The position numbers and the translations under genes were made by a program. From Candidatus Woesearchaeota archaeon (GTDB lineage: Archaea > Nanobdellota > Nanobdellia > Woesearchaeales > UBA10216), in the NCBI GenBank assembly GCA_016192905.1, contig JACPTG010000004.1, forward strand, positions 237,734-283,780: a DNA stretch of 46,047 nucleotides, in the 5' to 3' direction. This document shows positions 8,159 to 15,997 of the stretch, in pieces; position 1 is the stretch's first letter; the number at the start of each line of letters is the position of its first letter. The notes beneath the pieces are model-generated. The model worked only from the letters and a program-made list of their open reading frames with translations. It had not been told where the DNA came from and made no database searches.

Positions 8159-9163
8159 ATGCCCGCCCTAAAGAATTTTACTGTGCCTTTTTTACTATCA
8201 TTGCTTATATTAGCTTCTATTCCAATGGCATATTCCCACCCTGGCCGCACAGATGCCTCAGAATGTCATACTTGCAGGACTAATTGTGAAAAATGGGGGT
8301 TAAAGTATGGCGAATACCATTGTCACAAAAAAACGGCAGAGACCTCTCAACCCGCTCCTATAATATCAAGCCCGGAACTTAAGCCTCAAGCAGAAGCAAC
8401 CTCCGAGAAAATCAATGATACATTAGTCCTGCCGTCAGAACAAATAATTCAACAATCAGAGCAAGCCCCGCCTGAAAAACCGGAGAAAGAGGCTGGAACT
8501 GAAGGCAAGCAAAAAGAGATACCTACAAATCCAACAGAGAAAATCCCTGCCGAGATGCCTGAAACACGCCCTAAAGCAGGAGAAGAACCAACAAAAGGCG
8601 AAAATCTACCGCCACAACCAACACCAGAAACAACTAATCTGCCGTCCGTACAAAATGAAGAGCAGAAACAGGAAAATATTTCGCAGGAGAAACCGCCCAA
8701 ATCTTCAGTAATTTCCAGATTTAATGAGTCTTTTTTCAAAGTTGCGGAAATAACAGACGGTGATACAATAAAAGTCAGTATTAATGGAACCATAGAAACT
8801 GTGAGATTATTAGGAATAGATAGCCCTGAAACGTATAAGAAAAAGCAGTGCTTTGGAGCAGAAGCAACTTTGGGAATCACAGCCTTGGTGAGGGGCAAAG
8901 CGGTAAGGTTAGAGCCTGATTCAAAACAGCCAAATAGAGACAAATATGGCAGATTATTGCGGTACGTATATTTAGACGATGGAACCTCGGTAAACGGAGA
9001 AATGGTAAAGAGGGGTTATGCAGTAGCTTATAGGAAGTATAATTCAGACAAACTAAAACTTTTTGTCGATATTGAAAGATCAGCTGAGAAACAGCAAATA
9101 GGCTTATGGGGTAAATGTCCCATAATTACCAGATTTTTGTACAAAACTCTCCAGAGCGATTAA
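8159..9163 (+). CDS. Secreted staphylococcal nuclease-like (thermonuclease) protein
   Basis: A 334-aa exported protein. Residues 1-26 form a signal peptide (LLSLLILASIPMAYSH). A Cys/His-rich motif follows, HPGRTDASECHTCRTNCEKW then YHCH, of the kind found in secreted nuclease-associated proteins. Residues about 50-190 are a Pro/Glu/Thr-rich low-complexity linker. Residues about 195-325 are the nuclease domain: EITDGDTIKV, VRLLGIDSPET (the Arg, Asp, Glu of the active site) and DKYGRLLRYVYL (second catalytic Arg). It probably cleaves nucleic acids outside the cell for defence or scavenging. TATA-like TTTTTAAA lies about 30 bases before the ATG. The gene is more A/T-rich than its neighbours, which hints at transfer. 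Its stop overlaps the convergent antiporter stop by 4 bases in a shared TTAA. Confidence 0.85.
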   Translation: MPALKNFTVPFLLSLLILASIPMAYSHPGRTDASECHTCRTNCEKWGLKYGEYHCHKKTAETSQPAPIISSPELKPQAEATSEKINDTLVLPSEQIIQQSEQAPPEKPEKEAGTEGKQKEIPTNPTEKIPAEMPETRPKAGEEPTKGENLPPQPTPETTNLPSVQNEEQKQENISQEKPPKSSVISRFNESFFKVAEITDGDTIKVSINGTIETVRLLGIDSPETYKKKQCFGAEATLGITALVRGKAVRLEPDSKQPNRDKYGRLLRYVYLDDGTSVNGEMVKRGYAVAYRKYNSDKLKLFVDIERSAEKQQIGLWGKCPIITRFLYKTLQSD

Positions 9164-10839
9164 ACGTTGCCCCCAGAACCCCCCTTCAGCTCCCTGTAAT
9201 ACTTCTGGCCCCAGTCAACGATGCCCTTCGGCGTGAGGTGCGTAAGGTAGTTTACAACCTTTTCCCCTCCAAGAACCAGAGGTATAATCACGAAATCAGC
9301 TCCGGACTCGTAAAGCCTTACAGCATCGGCCTCGTCATTGCTTGAGACCATAACAATAGCAGCCTTGTTCGCTTTCTTAACCACGCGTATAAGGGCGATG
9401 TTTGCTCCGAGATTCTGGACTGTGGAAACAACTATCTGGGCCTTATCCAGATTAACGGCTTCATACACCTCTGGATTGGTCATGTCGCCGCACACGCATA
9501 CAATACCCGCCTGGGACAACGAACTGGCCTTCTCAGGGTTATGGTCAACAACAACGAACTTGGCGCCCTTCTCCCTAAGCCCTGAAATAATCCTCCCAGC
9601 CATCCTATGGTAGCCGAAGATGACCATGTGGCCTGACATCGGCTCCTTAAGCTTAAGGTTTGTTTCCTTAGAATCCCTGCCAAAAGGGGCAAGTAGCCTG
9701 GAGAAAAAGCCGCTGTACAAAGCGTCATCATACCTTATTATGTAGGCTGTAAGAAGCATTGTAATGACTGTAAGCATTATGAGCATGGAAAACATGCCCT
9801 GGGTAATATGCGAAAGGAGGATGCCCTGAGCGGCAATCACAAGCGAAAACTCGCCGACCTGGGCAAGCTGCGCACCTGTAAAGAAGGCAGTCCTGCTGCT
9901 GTACCTGAAAAGCCGGACTATTACGATGATAATCAGGGGCTTCAGAAGCAGGACAACCAGCAGAAGAACGAGCAGCGGAACAAGGACAGAGCCAAAGCCT
10001 GACAAAACCATCTGCATACCCAGCGTAACGAAAAAAAGCACAAGGAAAAAGTCCTTAAGCGGCTTCACCCTCCCAATAATCTCATGGCTGTACCTGACCG
10101 TGCTAAGGGCAACTCCTGCGATAAACGCGCCAATGGCAAACGAGTAGCCAAGATACCTTGCCAATGCCGAGAAAACAAACATTGCCGTCAGCGCGCTTAT
10201 GAAAATAAGCTCAGGCGAATGAACAGCCTCCCTCAGGAAAACCGGGAGGATGAACCTGTAAACCAAAAAAGAGCCAGCCACCAGCAACACGCCCTTCAGC
10301 AGGATTCCCGGGAAAGTGGCAAGCGACAGGGAACCTGAGCCGATGACAGAAAATGCAAGCACAGCCAGAATGTCCTGGATGATCAGGATTACAATCACCA
10401 GCTCGCCATGCAGCGAGTCCAGCTCCTTCTTCTCGCCAAGCAGCTTGGCGACAATCATCGTGCTGGAGAAGGAAACCGTAAGACCGATGTAAACTGACTC
10501 AGTGCTGTTGAATCCAAGCAGAAGAGCTATAAAATAACCTGCGGCAGCAGTAACCACAACCTGAACAAGCCCAATGGCCGATGAAACAAGCCCGACCTCC
10601 CTGAGCCGCCTGAAGTCAAGCTCAAGCCCGATGATGAACAGCAAAAAAGCGATTCCAAGCTCGCTGATTATGATTATAGGCTCAGCATCGCTGACCAGGT
10701 GAAGCACAGGGCCAAGAAGAATGCCTGCAAGCACATAGCCAAGAATCAGGGGCTGCCTAAGCCTTGACGAGGCAACAGCAATCACTGAAGCAGCTATAAT
10801 GATAAGGCTGATGTCCTTCAGCAACAGAAGCTCTGCCAT
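9160..10839 (-). CDS. Kef-type cation/proton antiporter with TrkA-N domain
   Basis: A monovalent cation:proton antiporter (CPA2) in the cytoplasmic membrane. Residues 1-385 contain about 12-13 transmembrane helices, beginning LLLKDISLIIIAASVIAVAS, with the family stretch ELGIAFLLFIIGLELDFRRL. Residues about 403-520 are a TrkA-N/RCK Rossmann domain: MVIFGYHRMAGRIISGL, VVDHNPEKA and CGDMTNPEVY, where NAD(H) or another nucleotide would gate transport. The length of 559 aa is usual. TATA-like TTTAAATA lies upstream near 10865-10875. Which ion (K+ or Na+) cannot be decided from the sequence. Confidence 0.9.
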   Translation of the reverse strand: MAELLLLKDISLIIIAASVIAVASSRLRQPLILGYVLAGILLGPVLHLVSDAEPIIIISELGIAFLLFIIGLELDFRRLREVGLVSSAIGLVQVVVTAAAGYFIALLLGFNSTESVYIGLTVSFSSTMIVAKLLGEKKELDSLHGELVIVILIIQDILAVLAFSVIGSGSLSLATFPGILLKGVLLVAGSFLVYRFILPVFLREAVHSPELIFISALTAMFVFSALARYLGYSFAIGAFIAGVALSTVRYSHEIIGRVKPLKDFFLVLFFVTLGMQMVLSGFGSVLVPLLVLLLVVLLLKPLIIIVIVRLFRYSSRTAFFTGAQLAQVGEFSLVIAAQGILLSHITQGMFSMLIMLTVITMLLTAYIIRYDDALYSGFFSRLLAPFGRDSKETNLKLKEPMSGHMVIFGYHRMAGRIISGLREKGAKFVVVDHNPEKASSLSQAGIVCVCGDMTNPEVYEAVNLDKAQIVVSTVQNLGANIALIRVVKKANKAAIVMVSSNDEADAVRLYESGADFVIIPLVLGGEKVVNYLTHLTPKGIVDWGQKYYRELKGGSGGNV

Positions 10840-10921
10840 GGCACTTCTTTCAACTCTTCCGACAGATATTTAAAGGTTTGTCAGGATACTGCCGTATTGA
10901 AAACATAATTGATGATTAGCA

Positions 10922-11016
10922 GGCTAACTCTCCGTGCACTGGCGCAAAAGTGAACTGACGCAAGGGCGTACTAACCAACGCCAACGAATGGAACGAAAAA
11001 TGCAGAGCCAGCCTAC
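10922..11016. ncRNA. Candidate structured RNA element, copy 1 (related to 30002-30065)
   Basis: In the 220-base divergent gap between the antiporter and the C39-like gene. A long-range stem pairs GGCT (10922-10925), CTC (10928-10930) and TGCA (10935-10938) with TGCA (11001-11004), GAG (11005-11007) and AGCC (11010-11013). Two inner hairpins are possible (GCG/CGC and GGCG/CGCC). The two ends closely match the element at 30002-30065: TAACTCTYCGTGYACTG on the left, GGAACGAAAA then GCAGAG, CAGCCTAC and ARAAAATAGT on the right. No ORF. A/T-rich TATA-like sequence at its right edge (TTATTTAAATT, 11028-11038) could serve the + strand gene or an RNA on the minus strand. Confidence 0.5.
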
Positions 11017-11059
11017 AAAGAAAATAGTTATTTAAATTGAGCCACTAAAAAATCAAACG

Positions 11060-11674
11060 ATGACCAGCACTGAAAAAAGGCTGCCGGGGAGATGCATACT
11101 CCGCATCAGGCCTAAAGAATACCTAATGCAGGGGCCAAGCCACTGCGGAGCATACTCGGTAAAGGGTGTTCTGAGCGCCTATGGACTCGACAGGAAAACG
11201 CAAGCAAAAGAATACCACACCCGCCTTTTCGGCAGGATAACAGGCACGACATTAAGCAGGCAATACTGGCCAAAAGTCCTCAAGGCGCATGGCATCAAGG
11301 CAGAGATAAAATCGGCTGAAAAGCTTAGCGATGAGGAACGGCTGCAGGTTATCAAGCAGCTAATCGCAAAAGGAACACCAGTCATGATACTAATAGGAAA
11401 CGGATATTACAGGGGAACCAAGTACAAGCCATGGCTTGGCAAAATAGTGTCGCACTGGATAACGGTCTATGGCTACAATGATGATGCCCGGAGATTTTAC
11501 ATTTACGATTCAGCGCTCCACAAAAAACACTGGAAGATAAACCAGCCAATCGGAAACACATCAAGAAGCTATTCTGAAATGCTGAGAGACTGGAACATAG
11601 GAAAGTGGCAATTCTGGACGTGGCCTGTCACTGAGGGGCATACGCACAGCTACATAGAAATAGCCAGCATTTAA
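11060..11674 (+). CDS. C39-like papain-fold peptidase family protein
   Basis: 204 aa without signal peptide or membrane segment. The N-terminal LMQGPSHCGAYSVKGVL places a cysteine (residue about 29) after a conserved Gln, as in the catalytic QxxxxCG motif of C39-like peptidases. SHWITVYGYNDDARRFYIYD supplies the matching His (about 133) and Asp (about 148). These three form the expected papain-fold triad. C39 peptidases are best known for cutting double-glycine leaders in bacteriocin export; here there is no transporter or small leader-peptide gene beside it, so the substrate is unknown. TATA-like TTATTTAAATT lies about 28 bases before the ATG. The alternative is a transglutaminase-like or amidase member of the same fold. 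Confidence 0.7.
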   Translation: MTSTEKRLPGRCILRIRPKEYLMQGPSHCGAYSVKGVLSAYGLDRKTQAKEYHTRLFGRITGTTLSRQYWPKVLKAHGIKAEIKSAEKLSDEERLQVIKQLIAKGTPVMILIGNGYYRGTKYKPWLGKIVSHWITVYGYNDDARRFYIYDSALHKKHWKINQPIGNTSRSYSEMLRDWNIGKWQFWTWPVTEGHTHSYIEIASI

Positions 11675-11699
11675 ATAAGCCAAACTATTCGCTGCACCC

Positions 11700-12260
11700 A
11701 TGAATATAGGCGAGGTGCTTGAAAGGTTCGCAAGCATCCGGAAAAAGTACCAGAAGCATGCGGCATTGGCAGTGGTAGCCCTTCTGGCGGTGTTGTTCTT
11801 CGGGGCGACAATAAAGCCCCTGGTGGTATCTGTAATATTCATACTGCTGGCAGCCTTTTCAACGTTCTACCACAACTACTTCCGCAGCCCCATCAACTTC
11901 GAGCTGATGAAACTGTTCACAATAATAGAAAGTGTGGCGTATGGCGCGCTGGCAGGCGTGATTGTCGGCGTGACCTCAATAATCCTCGGCAGGGCATTGT
12001 CTGGAAGGCTTGACCAGGAGACGGTGACAAGCATATTCGCAATGAGCGCAATAGCAGTGCTCGCGGGCATGTTCAGGGATGCAAACATAACAGTCCTCGG
12101 GATAACACTTGCACTGGCTTATTACCTGATTCTGTCGCCATTCATTTTCCTGTTCAGGGAGAACAAGGCAAGGACTGCAATATACATCGGGACAAACTTA
12201 TTGTTCAACGCCATACTATTCATTAATATCGGGCCTGCAGTGCTGAGTTTTGTGAGGTAA
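11700..12260 (+). CDS. Multi-spanning membrane protein, unknown function
   Basis: 186 aa, read from ATG 11700, 26 bases after the C39-like gene; TATA-like ATTTAAATAAGCC overlaps that gene's end. A short basic N-terminus (ERFASIRKKYQKH) is followed by about six hydrophobic segments: AALAVVALLAVLFFG, PLVVSVIFILLAAFSTFY, AYGALAGVIVGVTSIILG, VTSIFAMSAIAVLAG, TVLGITLALAYYLILSPFIF and YIGTNLLFNAILFINIG. No catalytic motif is visible and I do not recognise the family. Confidence 0.75.
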   Translation: MNIGEVLERFASIRKKYQKHAALAVVALLAVLFFGATIKPLVVSVIFILLAAFSTFYHNYFRSPINFELMKLFTIIESVAYGALAGVIVGVTSIILGRALSGRLDQETVTSIFAMSAIAVLAGMFRDANITVLGITLALAYYLILSPFIFLFRENKARTAIYIGTNLLFNAILFINIGPAVLSFVR

Positions 12261-12385
12261 GCGAAATCTGACTTTAATAGAATTAAGACTCCTAAGGAAA
12301 TCCGAAAACATTACGATTTTTCTGAAGGCACTGGCCACTGGACAGTTGCCCGCCTAAGATATTTAAAGCAATAAAAAAAGAAAAA

Positions 12386-12470
12386 TCCAGTTGACGCTTA
12401 CCCAGCGTCACGCGGGTTCAAAGCCGCTGTTTGGGAGGCTCAACACGGGTGAAAGTCCTGTCCCTGGCGC
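12386..12470 (+). ncRNA. Candidate small structured RNA with its own promoter
   Basis: An approximately 85-nt segment between convergent genes. CCAG (12387-12390) pairs with CTGG (12464-12467) to close a multibranch: a perfect 7-bp hairpin TGACGCT-TACCC-AGCGTCA (12392-12410), GCGG/CCGC around GTTCAAAG (12412-12427), a weak TGTT/AACA hairpin, and a 5-bp stem with a 7-base loop ACGGG-TGAAAGT-CCTGT (12445-12461). A TATA-like ATATTTAAA (12359-12367) lies about 25 bases before the proposed 5' end, supporting the + strand. It looks tRNA-like in size and has T-arm-like loops, but I could not build a cloverleaf. It ends just before the ThyX stop codon. Confidence 0.5.
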
Positions 12471-12471
12471 A

Positions 12472-14124
12472 CTACCTAAACCCCTCCCTCTTCTCCTCCT
12501 TCCTCAGCTCGCTGCCCATGCGGCCTAACGGGTAATCCTTCATGTCAACAAAGCGCATGTAATGCGCAAGCGCGGGGTGAACCGCGGAAATCTTCCTGAA
12601 CATATCCTGCGCAACCCTCCTGTACGCAGGATGACCCTGCGGGGTTGAGCGCAATTCAATAAGATGGAAAGCCTCCCTGAGGTTAAGCTTGCAATACCAT
12701 CTGACTTTGAATGCCATGGGCACGACGTACTGGGCCTCCAAAGGCATAGTCCCGGCTATTTTTCCATAAAGCGCAGCGGCCTCTGCCATGCACTGGTCGA
12801 AATCCTCCTGGAAGCCTGCCTTAGCAATTTCATCAGGGGTTGCGTATCCATGAACCGTTGTCAGAAGCTGCCTTTCCTGCGTCATCATCCTGTGCCGCTG
12901 CAAATCCCTGTAAATCCCGAAATCGGTCAGAAGGTCAAAAGTGTAATAGACGTGCTCCAAAGCGCGGCCAGGCTTATCCCTCCGCTGCCTGCGCATCCCC
13001 ATATAGCTGTCAACAACCTCCTTCACCTGCGAAAAGGACATTTCCTTCAGTGAGTCCCTAAGCTGCTGAAGCGAAAGGTTTGAGAAAGGGTAAAGCATTC
13101 CAGCAACACAATCAACCTCAGCATCCCTGTCATAGTAATGAAGGACAACGTCATCTGAAGGTTTGGGCTCCATGTTCCTTAAAAGCCGCCGCACCAGCGC
13201 CCTCATGTTGGCATCCACAGAAGCCCGGTAATCATCACGCCCGGCCCTTCGTACAAAGGATGGAATGACAGAGTTCAGCTCGGCATGAATTGGAGATGCA
13301 AGCCCCCTTAGCTCGGCCAGATCTGAAGTGTACATTTTGTTGAGCAGCCCCTGGAAAAACCTGCCGTTGCCAAAAACACCCACATTGGTAAGGGTGCCTG
13401 CAGGAAGGAAAGAGCGCAGCGCATCACAGGCCTTAGCCTTAACAGAAGCGTTATAGGCAGCCCTCGCCCTCTTCAGCAGCTTCTCGTCTGAAATCTCAGG
13501 AAACTTAAGCGAAGCCTTTGAAACAGAGTCAAAAAACTCAAATTCCTCAAGCGGAAACCTGTCAACAACAAAGGCAGTCATTGGCTCCATAAGCCGGCTG
13601 TATGTTTCAAACAGAAGATTGTTAACCCTTACGTAATCATCAGCAAATTTGCTCTTCATAATCCCCGGCTCCCTGAAAAACAGGAATTCGCCATTAGCCT
13701 TTGTGTTGAACCAGACATACCTCGTTGACTTCTCAAGGGGGCTGCCGCCAATCCTGCAATCCTCAATGAACTTTGCAGCGACATTTGAAATCCCCTCGCA
13801 GGCCAGATGCGCACCGCCAAGTTCCCCAACGCTGTCATCACCATAACCGTCAAGAATCCTGTCGTAAAATCCCTGCGCCTTCCCCACCGCAGCAGACAGG
13901 TTTGACCTGGGACCGGAAGCCACTGATGCAAACTCATCCGAGCCAATGAACTCGTCAAGAAGCAGGCGACGCAGGCTCTTTGAAGAGCGGCTGTACCTTG
14001 AGAACAAAGCGCCCTTTATAACCTCAGGCAGGTTCATCAGGACGAAAACATCCTTATCCGCATTGGAGACAAAAGGCTCTAGGATTTTCCTCTCCTGCCC
14101 TGTGAATTCCTCGCTGCCAGCCAC
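12472..14124 (-). CDS. ThyX-like FAD-dependent thymidylate synthase family protein, tandem-domain form
   Basis: 550 aa, about twice the size of a normal ThyX (220-260 aa), and two ThyX-like halves are visible. The first half has NLPEVIKGALFSRYSRSSKS, GYGDDSVGELGGAHLACEGI and SPLEKSTRYVWF (about 128-139), matching the end of the ThyX signature (S-x-E-x-S-x-RY). The second half has LQRHRMMTQERQLLTT (about 408-423), matching its start (RHR), and RWYCKLNLREAFHLIELRS. Thus the two parts of the signature are divided between the halves. ThyX makes dTMP from dUMP with FAD and methylene-tetrahydrofolate. Long ThyX-like proteins of this kind occur in other archaea and bacteria; whether this one is the cell's thymidylate synthase is not provable here. 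Confidence 0.78.
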   Translation of the reverse strand: MAGSEEFTGQERKILEPFVSNADKDVFVLMNLPEVIKGALFSRYSRSSKSLRRLLLDEFIGSDEFASVASGPRSNLSAAVGKAQGFYDRILDGYGDDSVGELGGAHLACEGISNVAAKFIEDCRIGGSPLEKSTRYVWFNTKANGEFLFFREPGIMKSKFADDYVRVNNLLFETYSRLMEPMTAFVVDRFPLEEFEFFDSVSKASLKFPEISDEKLLKRARAAYNASVKAKACDALRSFLPAGTLTNVGVFGNGRFFQGLLNKMYTSDLAELRGLASPIHAELNSVIPSFVRRAGRDDYRASVDANMRALVRRLLRNMEPKPSDDVVLHYYDRDAEVDCVAGMLYPFSNLSLQQLRDSLKEMSFSQVKEVVDSYMGMRRQRRDKPGRALEHVYYTFDLLTDFGIYRDLQRHRMMTQERQLLTTVHGYATPDEIAKAGFQEDFDQCMAEAAALYGKIAGTMPLEAQYVVPMAFKVRWYCKLNLREAFHLIELRSTPQGHPAYRRVAQDMFRKISAVHPALAHYMRFVDMKDYPLGRMGSELRKEEKREGFR

Positions 14125-14171
14125 AATAACCCCCTGATTTAGGAGCCATGCGTGGATTATAAAAAGCTTTT

Positions 14172-14822
14172 TCAGCTGTTGCTGGAATTCAGCTCGCCAG
14201 CAATCCTTGAATAGAAGCAGTCATCCAGGCATGGAAAGCCTATCTTCACAGCTACTGCAGTAAGCAGCGCAGGGTGAGGCGACCTCGCGGCAACTGACGC
14301 AGAATGGCATCCAAAAGGCTCAAAGCTCAAACTTTCCAACCACGCAAACCTGCAAAAGCCACGCTCCAAATCCGAGGCCAGGTAGCCGCTGTCAATCAGG
14401 TCAGCAACCGAATGGTCAACCCTTCTGTCAATTGCCGTAATCAAGAGGTATCTCCCCCTCTCATCGGTTTCAAAAACAGGCTGCTGGAAATCGTAGCCAA
14501 GCTCATCCAGAGAGCCGATATTGACAAGCCAGTGGCCTGGGCTTCCAATCCTCTCACCCCTTGAGCTAAGCGAATAGCCAGCCTTGTTGCGATTCAGCCT
14601 GCCCTGGAGAGCATATTCATCCACCAGCATTTTCAGGTATGGAAGCTCGGAGCCAAGAAATCTGATTGCGCCGAGGACGTCGGACTCAAACCGGTCCATA
14701 TCTTCCCTTATCGCCCTCAGGGGCCTGCCAGAGTCGATATAACCAATCAATGACCTAACTTCGTCCCCGTCATAGGGTCTTGGACAGGGCATTGGGATTA
14801 CCTTAACTGCAGCGTCAGCCAT
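14172..14822 (-). CDS. Unknown soluble protein, 216 aa
   Basis: Start placed at ATG 14820-14822 (MADAAVKVIPMPCPRPYDGD); the frame stays open upstream but then runs antisense through the next gene, and a TATA-like TTAAATAC is shared in the divergent gap 14823-14900. The protein is soluble and charged. Residues about 55-90 (LPYLKMLVDEYALQGRLNRN then AGYSLSSRGERIG) have the look of a winged-helix segment ending in a small hairpin. Later it has GHWLVNIGSLDELGYDFQQP and YLLITAIDRRVDHSVADLID. No family recognised; a role in regulation is a guess from the possible winged helix. Confidence 0.65.
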   Translation of the reverse strand: MADAAVKVIPMPCPRPYDGDEVRSLIGYIDSGRPLRAIREDMDRFESDVLGAIRFLGSELPYLKMLVDEYALQGRLNRNKAGYSLSSRGERIGSPGHWLVNIGSLDELGYDFQQPVFETDERGRYLLITAIDRRVDHSVADLIDSGYLASDLERGFCRFAWLESLSFEPFGCHSASVAARSPHPALLTAVAVKIGFPCLDDCFYSRIAGELNSSNS

Positions 14823-14900
14823 AAACTGAAGGAAAAAAGCCGAGTTTAAATTGTTTTTTGCAGCAACAATTAAATACAGGGCAGCAGTTCCTGCAAAAAC

Positions 14901-15566
14901 ATGCTGCTTGATGCAATTGTCATGGGGATGGCGAGGCGAATGCTGGCAAGCCCGCAGCGAAAATTGGCACAGCTTAAGGCAGACGAGTTCAGCAGCCCTG
15001 AAGACTACCAGTCCTATCAAAACTTTGTAACTGCGGCACAGAAGGCACACCAAGGGAACACCAAAGACCTTTACCTGGCGAGGCAAAAACTTGATGAAGT
15101 AATAGGGAGGAACCCTGTACTTTTCGCAAGGTTCCATGAACAGGCAAGAAGTGTGCTCCAAACAGCCATAGATACTGGAGCGTATGATATTGGGGATGCG
15201 ATGGTCGCAATGCTAAGCCTCCCAACAGAGAATGCCCTGGCTTCAGTGGAGGCAAAGTTGCATGCATGGGAGGCCACAGGAATCCCGATGCACCATCAGC
15301 TTGCATTCTACCACCGGCTCGCATGGTCACACCCCAGGCGAGACGAGATTTACGAGGCAATAAGGTGTTTTGCAAAAGCCTGCCACGACTATGTCACTTC
15401 CACACTATCCAAGCCCCAGGCAACACCATACCAGCGATTTCTTGAGCCAGACTTCACATTCAGCAGGGTATTTGCGCCTGGCCGGGCTGACATGCTGGTA
15501 ATAGAGGCGCTCTCAGCACTCACACCAGACTTATTGCGCCAATGCGCATACGGAGCAGCCCGCTGA
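14901..15566 (+). CDS. Unknown helical protein, 221 aa
   Basis: Begins MLLDAIVMGMARRMLAS and is rich in Ala, Leu and charged residues, so probably all-helical; no membrane segment or signal peptide is evident. The middle (YLARQKLDEVIGRNPVLFAR, then LPTENALASVEAKLHAWEAT) resembles helical repeats. It ends 5 bases before the aIF5A gene on the same strand, so the two are probably co-transcribed. I do not recognise the family. Transcription likely starts from the shared A/T-rich region between 14822 and 14901. Confidence 0.6.
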   Translation: MLLDAIVMGMARRMLASPQRKLAQLKADEFSSPEDYQSYQNFVTAAQKAHQGNTKDLYLARQKLDEVIGRNPVLFARFHEQARSVLQTAIDTGAYDIGDAMVAMLSLPTENALASVEAKLHAWEATGIPMHHQLAFYHRLAWSHPRRDEIYEAIRCFAKACHDYVTSTLSKPQATPYQRFLEPDFTFSRVFAPGRADMLVIEALSALTPDLLRQCAYGAAR

Positions 15567-15571
15567 GGCAG

Positions 15572-15955
15572 ATGATGCTAATGGCAGAGGCAAAAGACGT
15601 AAAGGCCGGCGACTGGATAATATTCAACAGGGAGCCGTACAGGGTGAAAAGAAAAGAGATAGTTACAGCAGGCACCCATATGCACTCCAAGACAAAGCTG
15701 ATAATGCAGGGGCTTTTTTCCACAGGCGAAAAAAGCAATGTCTACGGGCACCACGACAAGCTGGACCTTGCAGAACTTGAATTCAAGACAGGGCAGGTAA
15801 TATCCGTAAGCGGAAACAAATGCCAGGTCATGGACAATAGGACATACGAAGTATTTGACGCTGACCTAAAAGAAGACCAGACAGTCCAGGAAGGGCAGAA
15901 CCTTCTTTTTGCAAACTACAACGGGAAAAACATCTTAATAGGAGAAGCCAGATAG
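15572..15955 (+). CDS. Translation factor aIF5A-like, lacking the hypusine lysine
   Basis: aIF5A binds the ribosome and helps peptide-bond formation at difficult sequences. 127 aa from ATG 15572 (alternatives ATG 15575 and 15581; GAGG at 15565-15568 fits the first two). N-terminal SH3-like domain: DVKAGDWIIFNREPYRVKRK; then the tip loop VTAGTHMHSKTKL; C-terminal OB domain: KTGQVISVSGNKCQVMDNRT then YEVFDADL, a good aIF5A match. In aIF5A/eIF5A the loop is about PGKHGHAK and the Lys is modified to hypusine. Aligning G-x-H here puts Thr in that place (AGTHMHSK). A nearby Lys remains three residues after the loop. EF-P-like proteins are the alternative family, but they share the same missing lysine position. 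Confidence 0.82.
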   Translation: MMLMAEAKDVKAGDWIIFNREPYRVKRKEIVTAGTHMHSKTKLIMQGLFSTGEKSNVYGHHDKLDLAELEFKTGQVISVSGNKCQVMDNRTYEVFDADLKEDQTVQEGQNLLFANYNGKNILIGEAR

Positions 15956-15997
15956 CCATCCCAGCAGCTTTATAAGCAAACCGCCAATAACCCGCCC

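Noticed and set aside
12386-12470. RNase P RNA or cobalamin riboswitch (GTGAAAGTCC and a nearby GCCACTG)
   Set aside because: Too short, missing the partner conserved blocks, and placed downstream of convergent genes rather than upstream of a B12 gene.
14823-15161. N-terminal extension of the 216-aa unknown protein
   Set aside because: It would run through the divergent promoter and antisense to the 221-aa gene; the internal ATG at 14822 fits better.
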